Shown one piece after another: positions 40,042 to 51,901 of a DNA stretch of 64,000 nt. The stretch lies in the NCBI RefSeq assembly GCF_014836755.1, contig NZ_JACSQF010000015.1, forward strand, positions 52,127 to 116,126, in the 5' to 3' direction. The DNA comes from Oerskovia merdavium (GTDB lineage Bacteria; Actinomycetota; Actinomycetes; Actinomycetales; Cellulomonadaceae). The first letter of the stretch is position 1. Every line of letters starts with the position of its first letter. The notes beneath the pieces were generated by a model. The model was not told the origin of the DNA and made no database searches. It saw only the letters and a list, made by a program, of their open reading frames with translations. A program made the translations under genes and the position numbers.

Positions 40042-40341
40042 TCAGGCCGCGCACTCCGAGCAGATCTGCTGCCCGTTCTTCTCGTACGCGAGCTGGCTGC
40101 GGTGGTGCACGAGGAAGCAGCTCGAGCAGGTGAACTCGTCAGCCTGTCGAGGAAGCACACGAACCGAGAACTCTTCGCCGGACAGGTCCGCGCCCGGGAG
40201 CTCGAACCCTTCGGCCGCTTCGGTCTCGTCCTCGTCCACAACGCCCGAGCTCTTGTCGGAGCGACGAGCCTGCAGCTCTTGGATCGAGTCCTCGCTGAGA
40301 TCCTCTTCGCTCTTGCGGGGGGCGTCGTAGTCAGTTGCCAT
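40042..40341 (-). CDS. DUF4193 family zinc-ribbon-like protein
   Basis: This is a 99-residue acidic protein. The N-terminus MATDYDAPRK, the segment DKSSGVVDEDETEAAEGFELPGADLSGEE and the cysteine pairs CSSC and CSEC separated by about 25 residues are diagnostic of DUF4193, a very widely conserved actinobacterial family. The four Cys probably bind zinc or iron. The function is unknown; related proteins are linked in mycobacteria to RNA polymerase or stress physiology, but nothing here decides. It starts at ATG 40341; the open frame continues upstream only as noncoding sequence. Confidence 0.93.
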   Translation of the reverse strand: MATDYDAPRKSEEDLSEDSIQELQARRSDKSSGVVDEDETEAAEGFELPGADLSGEEFSVRVLPRQADEFTCSSCFLVHHRSQLAYEKNGQQICSECAA

Positions 40342-40575
40342 CTGTGGGGTCACACTCCGGAACGTCGTGGTCGAACATGGGGGTCGTTCGGTCCGGCGAA
40401 GGCCGTCGAACTGGCACTCCGTAGGACGCTTCGCGAGACGTCCTGACTGGTGTACGCGGTGTAATGCTCCGCCACCCGGAATTGTTCCCGGTGGCCCCCG
40501 GATTCTGCACCAAATACCGCGCGAGCGCACCCTCAGCGCGGGGTGTTCCTCGTCACCCCCGTGGAGGCCCGCGGA

Positions 40576-41427
40576 TCAGACCCCCGAATCGGCTCCTGCC
40601 GCCTCGAGGATCGCGACCAGCGCCTCGACCGCGGCGGGCGGCCCCGCGACCGTCATGTCCGTCCCTGCCGGGCGCCCCCGCAGGCCGGTCACGAGCGCCC
40701 CGGCCTCCTGGGCCACGAGCGCCCCTGCCGCGAGGTCCCACGGGTTGAGCCCGCGCTCGTAGTACAGGTCGAGGCTCCCGGTCGCGACCAGGCACAGGTC
40801 GATCGCCGCGGACCCCAGCCGGCGGATGTCTCGGACCTGCGGCAGGACCGTCGTCAGGACCTCGGCCTGGTGACGGCGCCGCTCGGCGTCGTACCCGAAC
40901 CCGGTGCCGACCAGCGAGGTCGCGAGCGGGCCCGCAGGGTTGACGTGCACGGCCTCGCCGTCGAGCGTCGCACCCGCCCCGAGCCCCGCGGTCCAGGTGC
41001 GGCCGTCGACGATCGAGTGCACGGCGCCGGCGAGCACGGTCCACTGCGCGGGGTCCGCAGGCCCTGCGACGACCGCGACCGAGATCGCGTACGAGGCCAC
41101 CGAGTAGAGGTAGTTCACGGTGCCGTCGATCGGGTCGATGACCCAGGTGAGACCGGACGTCCCCTCGGAGGCCCCCTCCTCCTCGCCGAGGATGGCGTCG
41201 TCGGGCCGCTCGCGCGCGATGATCCGGCGCAGCAGGGCCTCGGACTCGGCATCCATGGCCGTCACGACGTCGACTGCGCTCGACTTGGTCGAGGCCACCT
41301 CGACGTGCTCGGGACGGCCCTCGCGCACGAGCGCGCCCGCCTCCCTGGCCATGCTCTCGGCGAGCGCGCGCAGTGCGGCGATCGTGACGTCGTCGGGCAG
41401 GCGGGGGTCATCGATGAAGAAGGTCAC
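40576..41427 (-). CDS. suhB: Inositol monophosphatase family protein
   Basis: This 283-residue magnesium-dependent phosphatase has the three metal-site motifs GEEEG near residue 81, WVIDPIDGTVNY near 94 and NPWDLAAG near 228. The family dephosphorylates myo-inositol-1-phosphate and related phosphates; in actinobacteria inositol feeds mycothiol and phosphatidylinositol synthesis. The gene lies in the conserved neighbourhood of DUF4193 and sepH. It begins 3 bp after the stop codon of the upstream TRIC-type channel gene, so the two are probably cotranscribed. The symbol suhB is by family and not proof of that specific role. Confidence 0.88.
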   Translation of the reverse strand: MTFFIDDPRLPDDVTIAALRALAESMAREAGALVREGRPEHVEVASTKSSAVDVVTAMDAESEALLRRIIARERPDDAILGEEEGASEGTSGLTWVIDPIDGTVNYLYSVASYAISVAVVAGPADPAQWTVLAGAVHSIVDGRTWTAGLGAGATLDGEAVHVNPAGPLATSLVGTGFGYDAERRRHQAEVLTTVLPQVRDIRRLGSAAIDLCLVATGSLDLYYERGLNPWDLAAGALVAQEAGALVTGLRGRPAGTDMTVAGPPAAVEALVAILEAAGADSGV

Positions 41428-41430
41428 GGC

Positions 41431-42093
41431 TCACATCCTGCCCGACCCCGCACCCCCGCGACGACCCGACCACGGCCCGGGGACCGTCCACCCGAGCCGG
41501 AGCGAGACCAGCCGGAAGCCGAACACCAGGCCGATCGTCGCGAGCTGGGTCCACAGCGTGAGCCACCCCTCGTGCCACAGCACGGCCGTGATCGAGGCAC
41601 CGACGATCGCAGGGACCGCGTAGAGCTGGCGGTCCTGGAGGATGAGCGGGGCCTCGCTGCTCAGCAGGTCGCGCAGGATCCCGCCCCCGATCCCCGTGAG
41701 CGTGCCCACGATGACCGCGGCCATCATGCCGACGCCGTAGTCCAGGCCCTTGGTCGTCCCGATCACGACGAAGAGCGCGAGCGCTCCCGCGTCGAGCACG
41801 ACGATGCCCCGGCGCATGCGTTCGAGGCGTGGGTGGAAGAAGTAGATGAACACTCCGGCCGCGAGCGCCGCGACCACGAGCTTCCAGCTCGAGATCCCCA
41901 CGGGGGGCAGTGCGCCGATGAGCACGTCGCGCAGCATCCCGCCGCCCAGCCCGGTCGCCCAGGCCAGCACCAGGACGCCGAAGATGTCGAACGACTTGCG
42001 GATGGCGGCCAGCCCGCCGGACAGCGCGGCGCAGAACACCGCGCCCAGCTCGAGGACGTCGTCCAGGGGGAACTCGATCACGGGGAGAATCAT
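41431..42093 (-). CDS. TRIC-type trimeric cation channel (UPF0126) protein
   Basis: This is a 220-residue membrane protein with seven predicted segments in two related halves. Each half carries a glycine-rich turn followed by R(D)xL: TGLGGGMLRDVLIG in the first and TGIGGGILRDLLSS in the second, which defines the prokaryotic TRIC (formerly UPF0126/YadS) family. Such channels conduct potassium and other monovalent cations. The ATG at 42093 is preferred over an upstream one because the hydrophobic region follows directly. It is divergent from sepH across 122 bp and upstream of the inositol phosphatase gene. Confidence 0.88.
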   Translation of the reverse strand: MILPVIEFPLDDVLELGAVFCAALSGGLAAIRKSFDIFGVLVLAWATGLGGGMLRDVLIGALPPVGISSWKLVVAALAAGVFIYFFHPRLERMRRGIVVLDAGALALFVVIGTTKGLDYGVGMMAAVIVGTLTGIGGGILRDLLSSEAPLILQDRQLYAVPAIVGASITAVLWHEGWLTLWTQLATIGLVFGFRLVSLRLGWTVPGPWSGRRGGAGSGRM

Positions 42094-42215
42094 CCCAGCA
42101 GACCTCACCGGGCGGCACACCGAGCCGCCTGCGCCGTCCCGGCGCGCCGGGGTGGCACTCTCGGGAGTGCAGGCCCACCGGCGACGAGCCGGTCTGCGAC
42201 GTCGTTGGAGGATTC

Positions 42216-43526
42216 ATGAGTGAGCTTGAGCTGGTGAGGGTGCACGAGGACGGGGAGCATCTCGTCCTCGCCGGACCGGACGGTGCGCGCTTCACCCTGC
42301 CCGTCGACGACGCGCTCCGCGCCGCCATGCGCCGCGACCGCGCCCAGCTCGAACAGCTGCGCTCGCAGTCCCCCGACGTGCTGCCCGTGCGCGAGATCCA
42401 GGCGCAGCTGCGCGCGGGGCTCAGCGCCCGCGAGGTGGCCGAGAAGGCCGGCATCCCGATCGAGCAGGTCCATCGGTTCGAGGGCCCCGTGCTCGCCGAG
42501 CAGGAGTACGTCGTGGGTCAGGTGCTCAAGAACCGCGCGGGCCACGACGAGGACTCCCCCACGCTGGGCGAGGTGGTCTCCGAGCGGCTCACGGCGCGCG
42601 GCGTCGCCGAGGACGACGTCGAGTGGTCCGCCGCGCGCACGCACGCGGGCCCGTGGACCGTCACGGCGCTCTTCCTCATCGGCGACCGTGCGCGCAGCGC
42701 GCGCTGGTCGTACGACTCCCAGAACCGCACCTTGCACGCGCTCGAGGACGAGGCTCGCTGGTTGTCGGGCACCGACGTCGCCGAGGAGCCCGTCCGCGGG
42801 GTCCGCGGCGCGCTCTTCGACCACTCGGCCCGGGGCGGGCAGGCGTCGGCGGGACCGTCGTCGTCGACAGCGCAGTCGGCACCGTCCGCCTCGTCACCCG
42901 CGGACCCGGTGGACCGCGAGGACGTGCCCTCCCCGCTGCGCGAGGAGACCGACTCGACCTCGTCGATGCTCGACGACCTCAGCCAGCGTCGCGGCGTCCG
43001 CCAGCACCGCGACGAGCCCTCGGCACCGTTCGAGGGGTTCGGACCGCCCCAGACGTTCGACCTCGGCGAGCGCTCGGGGCGCCGGGACGAGGCCCCGGAA
43101 GACGAGGAGCCCGCGGGGGCCAAGGTCTTCTCGCTGAGCAAGGCGAGCCGCAAGGAGCAGCGTCCGGAGCCCGACGGCGGAGCGCACGACGCGGCGTCGT
43201 CGCACCGGGACACGGGTCACCCCGCGGGCACGGGCCATCGGGGGTCGCGCGAGACCGACGACGACCACGGCTCGACCGACGCGCACCCTGCGAGGGAAGG
43301 GGGCGCCGAGACGAGCACCACCCGACCTGGCGCGGCCTCGCACGGAGGGCGCGACGTCGTCGGGACGGTGCGCGACGAGCGCGACGGGCGCGACGGGCCC
43401 GACGCGACCGGTGAGCACGGCGAACGCCCCGCACCGCGCACGGGCGAGCCGCGACGCCCGCGCAAGACGCGGGCCAGCGTCCCGTCGTGGGACGAGATCG
43501 TGTTCGGCGCCAAGCCCGAGCACTGA
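42216..43526 (+). CDS. sepH: Septation protein SepH (DUF3071)
   Basis: This is a 436-residue cell-division protein. The N-terminal DUF3071 domain covers about residues 1-200 with the helix-turn-helix region IQAQLRAGLSAREVAEKAGIPIEQVHRFEGPVLAEQEYV near residues 62-100. The C-terminal half is long, polar and disordered (Ser/Glu/Asp/Arg-rich), ending with a basic segment RRPRKTRASVPSWDEIVFGAK that is conserved in the family. In Streptomyces and mycobacteria SepH binds FtsZ and promotes filament assembly through its HTH and C-terminal motif. The ATG has GGAGG 6 nt upstream. It is divergent from the TRIC-type gene and convergent with tdk. Confidence 0.94.
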   Translation: MSELELVRVHEDGEHLVLAGPDGARFTLPVDDALRAAMRRDRAQLEQLRSQSPDVLPVREIQAQLRAGLSAREVAEKAGIPIEQVHRFEGPVLAEQEYVVGQVLKNRAGHDEDSPTLGEVVSERLTARGVAEDDVEWSAARTHAGPWTVTALFLIGDRARSARWSYDSQNRTLHALEDEARWLSGTDVAEEPVRGVRGALFDHSARGGQASAGPSSSTAQSAPSASSPADPVDREDVPSPLREETDSTSSMLDDLSQRRGVRQHRDEPSAPFEGFGPPQTFDLGERSGRRDEAPEDEEPAGAKVFSLSKASRKEQRPEPDGGAHDAASSHRDTGHPAGTGHRGSRETDDDHGSTDAHPAREGGAETSTTRPGAASHGGRDVVGTVRDERDGRDGPDATGEHGERPAPRTGEPRRPRKTRASVPSWDEIVFGAKPEH

Positions 43527-43535
43527 CCGGCTCTC

Positions 43536-43550
43536 CCCCGCGCCGCGGGG
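43536..43550. terminator. Short hairpin between sepH and tdk
   Basis: CCCCGC and GCGGGG form a 6-bp stem with a 3-nt loop, 10 nt after the sepH stop codon and 25 nt beyond the tdk stop. It is small but placed correctly for both converging transcripts. Confidence 0.5.
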
Positions 43551-43574
43551 TGCGACGACGTCCTGGTGCCGCCC

Positions 43575-44237
43575 CTACCCCGCAGCCCCCGGCAGGTCGA
43601 GCGCGAGCCCGTCCCCGGTCGTCGAGCGCAGCCGCGCGGAGACCGACGTCATGCGGCGCATGTGGTGCCGGCGGCACAGGACCTCGTACGCGACCTCGCT
43701 CGCGCTCTCCCCCGTGTTGCCGACCACGACCTGGGCCCCCTCGACGACCATCCAGCCGTCGATCGTGCGCGCGTTGTGCGTCGCGCGGGCCCCGCACCAG
43801 CACAGCGACTGCACCTGGAGCACCTCCACGCGGTCGGCGAGCTCGATGAGCCGCGCCGAGCCGGGGAAGAGCCGCGTGCGGAAGTCGGCCGTGATGCCGA
43901 ACGCGTAGACGTCGATCTCGACCTCGTCGACCAGGCGGGCCAGCTGCTCGACCTGGGTCGTCGAGTAGAACTGGGCCTCGTCGCAGATCAGGTAGTCGAC
44001 CGTGGTGCCGCGCATGCGCTCGGCGACCACGAAGGACCAGAAGTCGGTGTCGTCGCGGACCTCGTGCGCGGCGACCTCGAGACCCAGGCGCGAGGACAGG
44101 CGGTCGGTCCCCGCGCGGTCGTTGCGCGAGAAGATCAGCCCGCAACGACCCCGAGCGGTGTGGTTGTGGTCGAGCTGGAGGGCGAGGGTGGACTTGCCGC
44201 AGTCCATCGTCCCGGAGAAGAAGACGAGCTCAGCCAC
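43575..44237 (-). CDS. tdk: Thymidine kinase
   Basis: This is a 220-residue type II thymidine kinase that salvages thymidine to dTMP. The P-loop GTMDCGKST is at residues 9-17, the catalytic CDEAQFY near residue 86, the substrate-binding GITADFRTRLFPGS near 113, and a zinc site with Cys-x-Cys (CWCG) and CRRHH near residue 190. All elements are intact. The ATG at 44237 is adjacent to GAAAGGCCC. It is downstream of the alkaline-phosphatase-fold gene on the same strand with an 84-bp gap and convergent with sepH. Confidence 0.95.
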   Translation of the reverse strand: MAELVFFSGTMDCGKSTLALQLDHNHTARGRCGLIFSRNDRAGTDRLSSRLGLEVAAHEVRDDTDFWSFVVAERMRGTTVDYLICDEAQFYSTTQVEQLARLVDEVEIDVYAFGITADFRTRLFPGSARLIELADRVEVLQVQSLCWCGARATHNARTIDGWMVVEGAQVVVGNTGESASEVAYEVLCRRHHMRRMTSVSARLRSTTGDGLALDLPGAAG

Positions 44238-44321
44238 GGTCGTGGGCCTTTCGGTGCGGGGGAACAGGTCCCCGGAAGGAGGCGCCCGGGGGCTCGCGAC
44301 GCCCGGGCGGAGGCGTGGTGC

Positions 44322-45494
44322 TCAGGTGGTCGTGACGAGCAGCGGGACCTGCATCTCGGTGCGGGTGAGCGAGCCGTGGACGCCCACGAGCTGCATCGAG
44401 GCCGGCGTCTGGGTCCGTGAGTCCACGACCGTGGCCCTGCCCCGCATCGCGACCACGACGTCGCCGATCGTCGGCAGCACGTGCTCTGCGACGGGACCGA
44501 ACCAGCCCGCAGCGACCGCGTCCTCGCGCAGCGCGACGAGGGCCGCGTCCCCGAGGACCTCGGACCAGCGACCGGCCACGGCCGACGCCTGGTCCGCGTG
44601 CGTGTAGACGTGCACGGCGCGCGGCTCGCCGCCCACGAGCGCGACCCCGCGGTCGAGCGCGGGCGTCCTCGCGACGTCCCAGCGCTGCGAGCGGTCGACG
44701 TCGACCATCCCGTGGTCGGCCGTGACGAGCAGCAGCGTGCCGTGGGGCAGCGCCCGGGCCAGGCGACCGAGCTCGCGGTCGAGGTCCGAGAGCGCGTCGC
44801 CCCACTGCCGCGAGCGCCAGCCGTGATGGTGACCCGCCTTGTCGACGTCTCCCCAGTACAGGTACACCAGCCCGGGGGCCGTGAGCTCCCAGGCGACCGT
44901 GTCGACGCGGTCCGCGATGGACTCGGCCGCGACGTAGCGCGCGCCGCGCAGGGCGGCCACCGTCATCCCCGAGCCCGCGAAGCGCGCGGGGCCCACCGAC
45001 AGGACCTCGCGCCCCGTGGCCGCGACCTGCTCGAGGACGGGCGGCTCCTGCTGGAGCTCCTGGGGCGGGGCGGCGCCCTCCCACGAGACCATGTTCGCCA
45101 GGCGCCCCGTGACGGCGTTGCGCTGGGTGTACCCCAGCATGCCCGTCCGCCCGGGCGAGGTGCCCGTGCCGAAGGTCCCGATCGCCGCGGCGGTCGTGCT
45201 GGGGAAGCTCGAGGTGAGCACGCGCGAGGACGCCAGGAGCGAGCGCAGGAACGGGGCGTGCCCCGCGCGCTCGGTGAGGTTGGCGTGGCCGAGCCCGTCG
45301 ACCAGGACGACGCACACCCTGTCCGCGGTGGGCAGCGCGAGGTCGGTGCGCGCCTGGGTCGAGCGGGTCCCCGTGGCGGTCGTCAGGTCGACCCCGAGCG
45401 CGCCGGCCGCCGCGGGCAGGACCGAGCTGAGCGCGAGGCCGTCGTAGCGGGGGGCGAGCAGGCCGTCGGGCAGGACCTCGGGCAGGACCGTCAC
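44322..45494 (-). CDS. Alkaline-phosphatase-fold nucleotide pyrophosphatase/phosphodiesterase
   Basis: This is a 390-residue protein of the NPP/sulfatase superfamily. The metal-binding [12 protein letters not shown] near residue 61, the catalytic Thr block FPSTTAAAIGTFGTGTSPGRTGMLGY near 97-122, DVDKAGHHHG near 220, TADHGMVDV near 262 and the final VGVHGSL near 373 make up the full set of metal ligands. There is no signal peptide, so it acts in the cytoplasm. Substrates in this family include nucleotides, phosphodiesters and phosphonoacetate, and none is indicated here. Its start overlaps the DUF5998 stop codon (ATGA), so the two are cotranscribed. Confidence 0.88.
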   Translation of the reverse strand: MTVLPEVLPDGLLAPRYDGLALSSVLPAAAGALGVDLTTATGTRSTQARTDLALPTADRVCVVLVDGLGHANLTERAGHAPFLRSLLASSRVLTSSFPSTTAAAIGTFGTGTSPGRTGMLGYTQRNAVTGRLANMVSWEGAAPPQELQQEPPVLEQVAATGREVLSVGPARFAGSGMTVAALRGARYVAAESIADRVDTVAWELTAPGLVYLYWGDVDKAGHHHGWRSRQWGDALSDLDRELGRLARALPHGTLLLVTADHGMVDVDRSQRWDVARTPALDRGVALVGGEPRAVHVYTHADQASAVAGRWSEVLGDAALVALREDAVAAGWFGPVAEHVLPTIGDVVVAMRGRATVVDSRTQTPASMQLVGVHGSLTRTEMQVPLLVTTT

Positions 45495-46093
45495 CGGCTC
45501 GCCCGGCCTGCGTCGCGGCGGGCCGTGGCCGTCGAGAGCTCGCGCGCGAACGCGAGCGCGTTGCGGACGGCGTCACGCCCCTCGGCCTCGGCGCTCACAC
45601 GCACCACGATGTCGTCGGGCGTGATCTGGCCCGTCAGGCCGTGGTCGGCCTCGCAGCCCGGGTCGGGGCACTGCGCGGGCTCGAGGTCCACGCGCGAGAC
45701 CGCCCCCCAGCCGATCGCGAGCGTGACCTCGATGGGGGGTGTGCCGCTGCGGTGCTTCTCCGGGTCGAGGACGACGTGCGTGAGCGAGACCGAGCGCAGC
45801 TCGGTGATCGGCACGGACTCGGTGGTCGCCGCTGCGGAGGCCGAGGGGTTCTCGCTGTCCGCGGGGTGGTCGTCGACGTGGGCCGTGATGAGGCGCGTCG
45901 GGGTCAGGACCAGGACGGTCAGGTGGCGACGGACCTCGGTGTCGAACGTCGTCTCGACGTACACCAGGTGGGACACGAGCTCCTCGCCGGCGATCGCGAC
46001 GTCGAGGACGTCCTGGACCAGCTCGGGGTAGTAGCCCGCGCGGCGCAGCTGGGAGGTCAGGTCGGTCCGGGAGGCAGATTCAGCAGATGGCAC
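45491..46093 (-). CDS. DUF5998 family protein
   Basis: This is a 200-residue protein of a conserved actinobacterial family of unknown function. Features are an N-terminal LTSQLRRAGYYPELVQDVLDVAIAGE, then a beta-rich PH-like domain (HLVYVETTFDTEVRRHLTVLVLTPTRLITAHVDDH) and a CPDPGCEADHG motif near residue 150 that could bind a metal. The downstream NPP gene begins within its stop codon. The upstream GNAT-synthetase gene ends close to it, and in its uninterrupted reading frame would even overlap its start by 14 bp, which supports the idea that the latter frame is disturbed. Confidence 0.85.
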   Translation of the reverse strand: MPSAESASRTDLTSQLRRAGYYPELVQDVLDVAIAGEELVSHLVYVETTFDTEVRRHLTVLVLTPTRLITAHVDDHPADSENPSASAAATTESVPITELRSVSLTHVVLDPEKHRSGTPPIEVTLAIGWGAVSRVDLEPAQCPDPGCEADHGLTGQITPDDIVVRVSAEAEGRDAVRNALAFARELSTATARRDAGRASR

Positions 46094-49070
46094 CCGGGCA
46101 TTCTCCCACCGCTCGACACGGCGGGGCCAGTCCGCCCCGGGCTGTGGGTGCCCGGGCCCCGCGGCGGCCTGTGGACGCCTCAGCCCGGCAGGGCCCTGCG
46201 CAGGGTGTCGGCGCGCTGGGCGCCCGCGACCTGGACCCGGGCGCCCGCACCGCGGCGCCGTGCTCGGCGACCACGACCGGGTAGATCTCGACGCTGCGCA
46301 GCTCGGGCAGCTCGTCCGCCATGAGGGACACGCGCGCGATCAGGTCCTCGAGGGCAGCGGTGTCCGCGACGGGCGCGCCCATGTACCCGAACAGGCGGGG
46401 CGCGGCGCGGATCGAGCGGACCATGGTCGCGACGTCGACGTCCGTGAGAGGTGGCACGCCGTAGCTCACGTCGCCCAGGAGGTCGACCGCGTCGCCCGCG
46501 AGCCCGAACGAGACGACCGGACCGAAGAGCTGGTCCTCGGTCGAGCGCACGACGCACGCCACGCCGGCGTCGCTCATGCGCTGGACCTCGAAGGGCGCGG
46601 GGCCGCCCTGCTCCCCGTGCCCGTCCGTGCCGGCTCCCGGGCCGAGCACCCCCGGCAGCACGGCCGCGAGCGTCTCGCGCATCTGCTCGACGTCGTCGCG
46701 CAGCTCGTCCTCGTCGCCGATGTCGAGGCGCACGCCCCCCAGGTCCGCACGGTGCCGCAGCGACTCGGCGGTGCTCTTGAGGGCCACGGGCCAACCGATC
46801 TCGTGGGCTGCCGCGACGGCCTCGTCGGCCGTGCGCACGCGGCGCGAGGGCCACAGCTCGATCCCGTAGGCCGCGAGCAGGCGCCCGACGTCCTGGGGTT
46901 CGAGGTCCACCACGGTGTCCCCGACGAGCGCCCCTTCGACCAGGGCACGCGCCCCGTCGGAGTCGACGCCCGTCGGTCGCTCGACCGTGCCGTGGTCGGC
47001 CTCGCGCCAGCGGGCGTACCCGACCACGGCCCCGACCGCGGCGACCGCGTCCTCGGGCGTCGAGTAGGCGGGCACGTGCACGGGTGGTCCGTCGGGGTTC
47101 GTCGGGTCGGGGGCCGAGAGCTCCTCGGCGAGCCCGTGCATGCCCAGGACGCTCGCGACCGTGGTGCGCCCGCTCGCCGCGGCCGCGCGCGCGACCGCCC
47201 GCGAGAACGCCTCCCCGCGCGGGCGCACCGTGGGCACGTGCACCGCGACCACGACGTCGCACGCGTCGGGAGCGAAGATCGCCGCGACAGCGGCCTCGAC
47301 CTCGTCGTCGTCGGCGTCCTCGGCCACGAAGCCCGACCGGTCCGAGACCACGAGCCCCGCCGACCCCACGGCCTCCGCGACGAGCGCGGTGAGCGCCGCC
47401 GAGGACGTGAGCAGCCCGATGCGCCGGCCGCTCGGCAGCGGCTGGTACGCCAGGAGCTGGGCGATGTCGACCAGGTGGTGGGTGTTCTCGGCGTGGATCA
47501 CGCCCGACTGGCGCAGCATCTCGTCGAGCGTGCGGCGCGGGGCGCGCGTCGAGCGCACCGCGTGCCCGGGCGGCACGACCTGCCCCGAGCGCCCCGCGGT
47601 CACCACCACGACGGGTTTGACCGACGCGAGCCTGCGCGCGATGCGGGAGAACTTGCGGGGGTTGCCGATCGACTCGAGGTACAGGCACACGACCGAGGTC
47701 TCGGGGTCGTCCTGCCAGAACTGCATGAGGTCGTTGCCCGAGACGTCGGCCCGGTGCCCGGCCGACACGAACGACGAGACCCCGATCCCGCGGCGCAGGG
47801 CGGTCGCCAGGAGCGTGACCGCGGTGGGCGCCGACTGGCAGAAGATCCCGATGCTCCCGGCGGGCGGCAGCACCTCGGCCAGGCTCGCGTTGAGCCGGTG
47901 CTCGACGTGGGTCGTGAAGAGCCCGTACGTCGCGGGACCGACCACGCGCATCCCCGCCGCGTGCGCGGTGCGCAGCAGCTCGCGCCGCAGGGCCACGCCC
48001 TCGGGCCCGGTCTCGGCGTAGCCCGCCGAGAGCACGACGACGGCGCGCACGCCCAGGCGCTCGAGCTCGGCCGTGGCCGCGATCGCCTCGTGCGGGGGCA
48101 GCGCCAGGAGCGCGAGGTCCACGGGCCCGGGGACGTCCGCGAGGCGCGCGAAGAACCGGACGGCCGGACTCCCTGCCGCACCGTCGTCGTCGGCGCTGTC
48201 GGCGCTGTCGGGCTCGGCCCCTCGCTCCGTGGGCTCCGTGGGCTCCGAGGAAGGGTCGTCGAAGCCTGCGGGGGGAGCCACGCCCACGACGTCGAACGTG
48301 CCGTCCCCCGGGTCCGTCAGCGCGTTGGCGAGCACGCGCTCGGCCATGAGACGGCTCGCGGTGCCGGGCTCCGCCGTCGGGCCCGGTCCGACGAGCAGGA
48401 CGCGACGCGCCGTGAGCAGGCCGTGCATCGAGCGCGCCTCGGCGCGGTGCTCACGGTCCGCCATGACCGCCCGCGAGCGCTCGGTCGGGTCGAGGTCGAC
48501 GCTGACGGCGACGATCCCGTCGTCGACGTGCTGGCTCGTGGCGTACCCGGCCTCCTGGAAGACGGCGAGCATCTTGCCGTTCTGCGGCAGCACCTCGGCG
48601 CTGAACCTCCGCACCCCGCGCTCCCTCGCGGCGACCGCGAGGTGCTCGAGCAGCACCGAGCCCAGCCCGCGCCCCTGCTCGGCGTCGGCGATGTTGAACG
48701 CGACCTCGGCCTCGTGCGGCGTGACCTTGTCGAAGCGCGCGACGCCGATGATGTCCTCGCGCGACCCCTCCCCCACGCGCTTGACCGCGACCAGGGCCAC
48801 GCGCTCGTCGTGGTCGACGACCGTGAAGCGCGCGAGGTCACGGTCCGAGAGCCGCTCGATGTTCGCGAAGAAACGCAGGTAGGTCGAACGCTCGGACTGC
48901 CCCATGTGGAAGCGCTGGAGGGCCGGGGCGTCGGACGGGCGGATGGGGCGCACGTGCGTCGTGCTGCCGTCGCGCAGCACCACGTCTGCCTCCCACTCGA
49001 CCGGGTACTCCCCCTGGCCGGCGTCGTGGGGCCCCGCGTCGGGCTCCGCCGGGACGTCGTGTCCGCTCAC
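46080..49070 (-). CDS. GNAT plus acyl-CoA-synthetase-like protein (Pat-type), 3' end frameshifted
   Basis: This gene encodes an N-terminal GNAT domain at about residues 45-200 ([36 protein letters not shown]), a CoA-binding and succinyl-CoA-ligase-like region at about 215-660 ([18 protein letters not shown]), and an ATP-grasp domain at about 690-935 ([37 protein letters not shown]). This GNAT-first order is that of actinobacterial protein lysine acetyltransferases such as Streptomyces PatA. The GTG at 49070 is preceded by AGGGCGG. The uninterrupted frame ends at 46080 with an Arg/Pro/Cys-rich tail unlike the family, whereas a -1 shift near 46255 gives the expected ending [21 protein letters not shown] with a stop at 46180. 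One missing base is the simplest explanation. Confidence 0.75.
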   Translation of the reverse strand: MSGHDVPAEPDAGPHDAGQGEYPVEWEADVVLRDGSTTHVRPIRPSDAPALQRFHMGQSERSTYLRFFANIERLSDRDLARFTVVDHDERVALVAVKRVGEGSREDIIGVARFDKVTPHEAEVAFNIADAEQGRGLGSVLLEHLAVAARERGVRRFSAEVLPQNGKMLAVFQEAGYATSQHVDDGIVAVSVDLDPTERSRAVMADREHRAEARSMHGLLTARRVLLVGPGPTAEPGTASRLMAERVLANALTDPGDGTFDVVGVAPPAGFDDPSSEPTEPTERGAEPDSADSADDDGAAGSPAVRFFARLADVPGPVDLALLALPPHEAIAATAELERLGVRAVVVLSAGYAETGPEGVALRRELLRTAHAAGMRVVGPATYGLFTTHVEHRLNASLAEVLPPAGSIGIFCQSAPTAVTLLATALRRGIGVSSFVSAGHRADVSGNDLMQFWQDDPETSVVCLYLESIGNPRKFSRIARRLASVKPVVVVTAGRSGQVVPPGHAVRSTRAPRRTLDEMLRQSGVIHAENTHHLVDIAQLLAYQPLPSGRRIGLLTSSAALTALVAEAVGSAGLVVSDRSGFVAEDADDDEVEAAVAAIFAPDACDVVVAVHVPTVRPRGEAFSRAVARAAAASGRTTVASVLGMHGLAEELSAPDPTNPDGPPVHVPAYSTPEDAVAAVGAVVGYARWREADHGTVERPTGVDSDGARALVEGALVGDTVVDLEPQDVGRLLAAYGIELWPSRRVRTADEAVAAAHEIGWPVALKSTAESLRHRADLGGVRLDIGDEDELRDDVEQMRETLAAVLPGVLGPGAGTDGHGEQGGPAPFEVQRMSDAGVACVVRSTEDQLFGPVVSFGLAGDAVDLLGDVSYGVPPLTDVDVATMVRSIRAAPRLFGYMGAPVADTAALEDLIARVSLMADELPELRSVEIYPVVVAEHGAAVRAPGSRSRAPSAPTPCAGPCRAEASTGRRGARAPTARGGLAPPCRAVGECPGAIC

Positions 49071-49147
49071 CCGCCCTAGGCTACGTGGGTCGCGGCACCG
49101 CTGGTCAGCGGCACGCCCGGTTCGCGGGAGAATGAGGCCCGGGTGTC

Positions 49148-49186
49148 GGTGCCCCGCAGTATCGTTCGCTGGTACTGCGGGGCACC
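49148..49186. promoter_or_regulatory. 14-bp perfect inverted repeat in the parC control region
   Basis: GGTGCCCCGCAGTA and TACTGCGGGGCACC are perfect 14-bp arms separated by 11 nt, in the 235-bp gap between the divergent GNAT-synthetase and topoisomerase A genes. TATCGT at 49160-49165 overlaps the left arm and fits an actinobacterial -10 box for the topoisomerase gene, which would then have a leader of about 135 nt. The element could be an operator or the start of a structured leader. Confidence 0.5.
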
Positions 49187-49305
49187 CGCAGCACGTCCCG
49201 ACCAGGCCGCACCCGTGCCCGCGGTGCCCGCTGTGCCGCACCCGAGCCTTCGCCACGCGACGACCGCTGTCCCCGACCCACCGACCCGCAGGAGCCCGAC
49301 GACCC

Positions 49306-51789
<2,484 letters not shown>

Positions 51790-51821
51790 GCACAGCACGA
51801 CCTCGCCGCGTCGCGCGGCGA

Positions 51822-51866
51822 ACGGCCGAGGGGCCGACCGGTGTCTCCGGTCGGCCCCTCGGCCGT
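51822..51866. terminator. Very strong terminator after parC
   Basis: A 20-bp perfect stem (left arm 51822-51841, right arm 51847-51866) encloses TGTCT. It sits 32 nt after the stop codon of the topoisomerase gene and 35 nt beyond the convergent lysoplasmalogenase gene. It is one of the most stable simple hairpins in the window. Confidence 0.9.
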
Positions 51867-51901
51867 CTCGTGCGGCCCGCACGGCGCACAGGGCACGCCG
51901 A

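Noticed and set aside
46080-46179. Programmed -1 frameshift in the GNAT-synthetase gene
   Set aside because: No slippery heptamer with a downstream pseudoknot is evident, and the alternative tail is low-complexity. A simple one-base indel or sequencing error is more likely.
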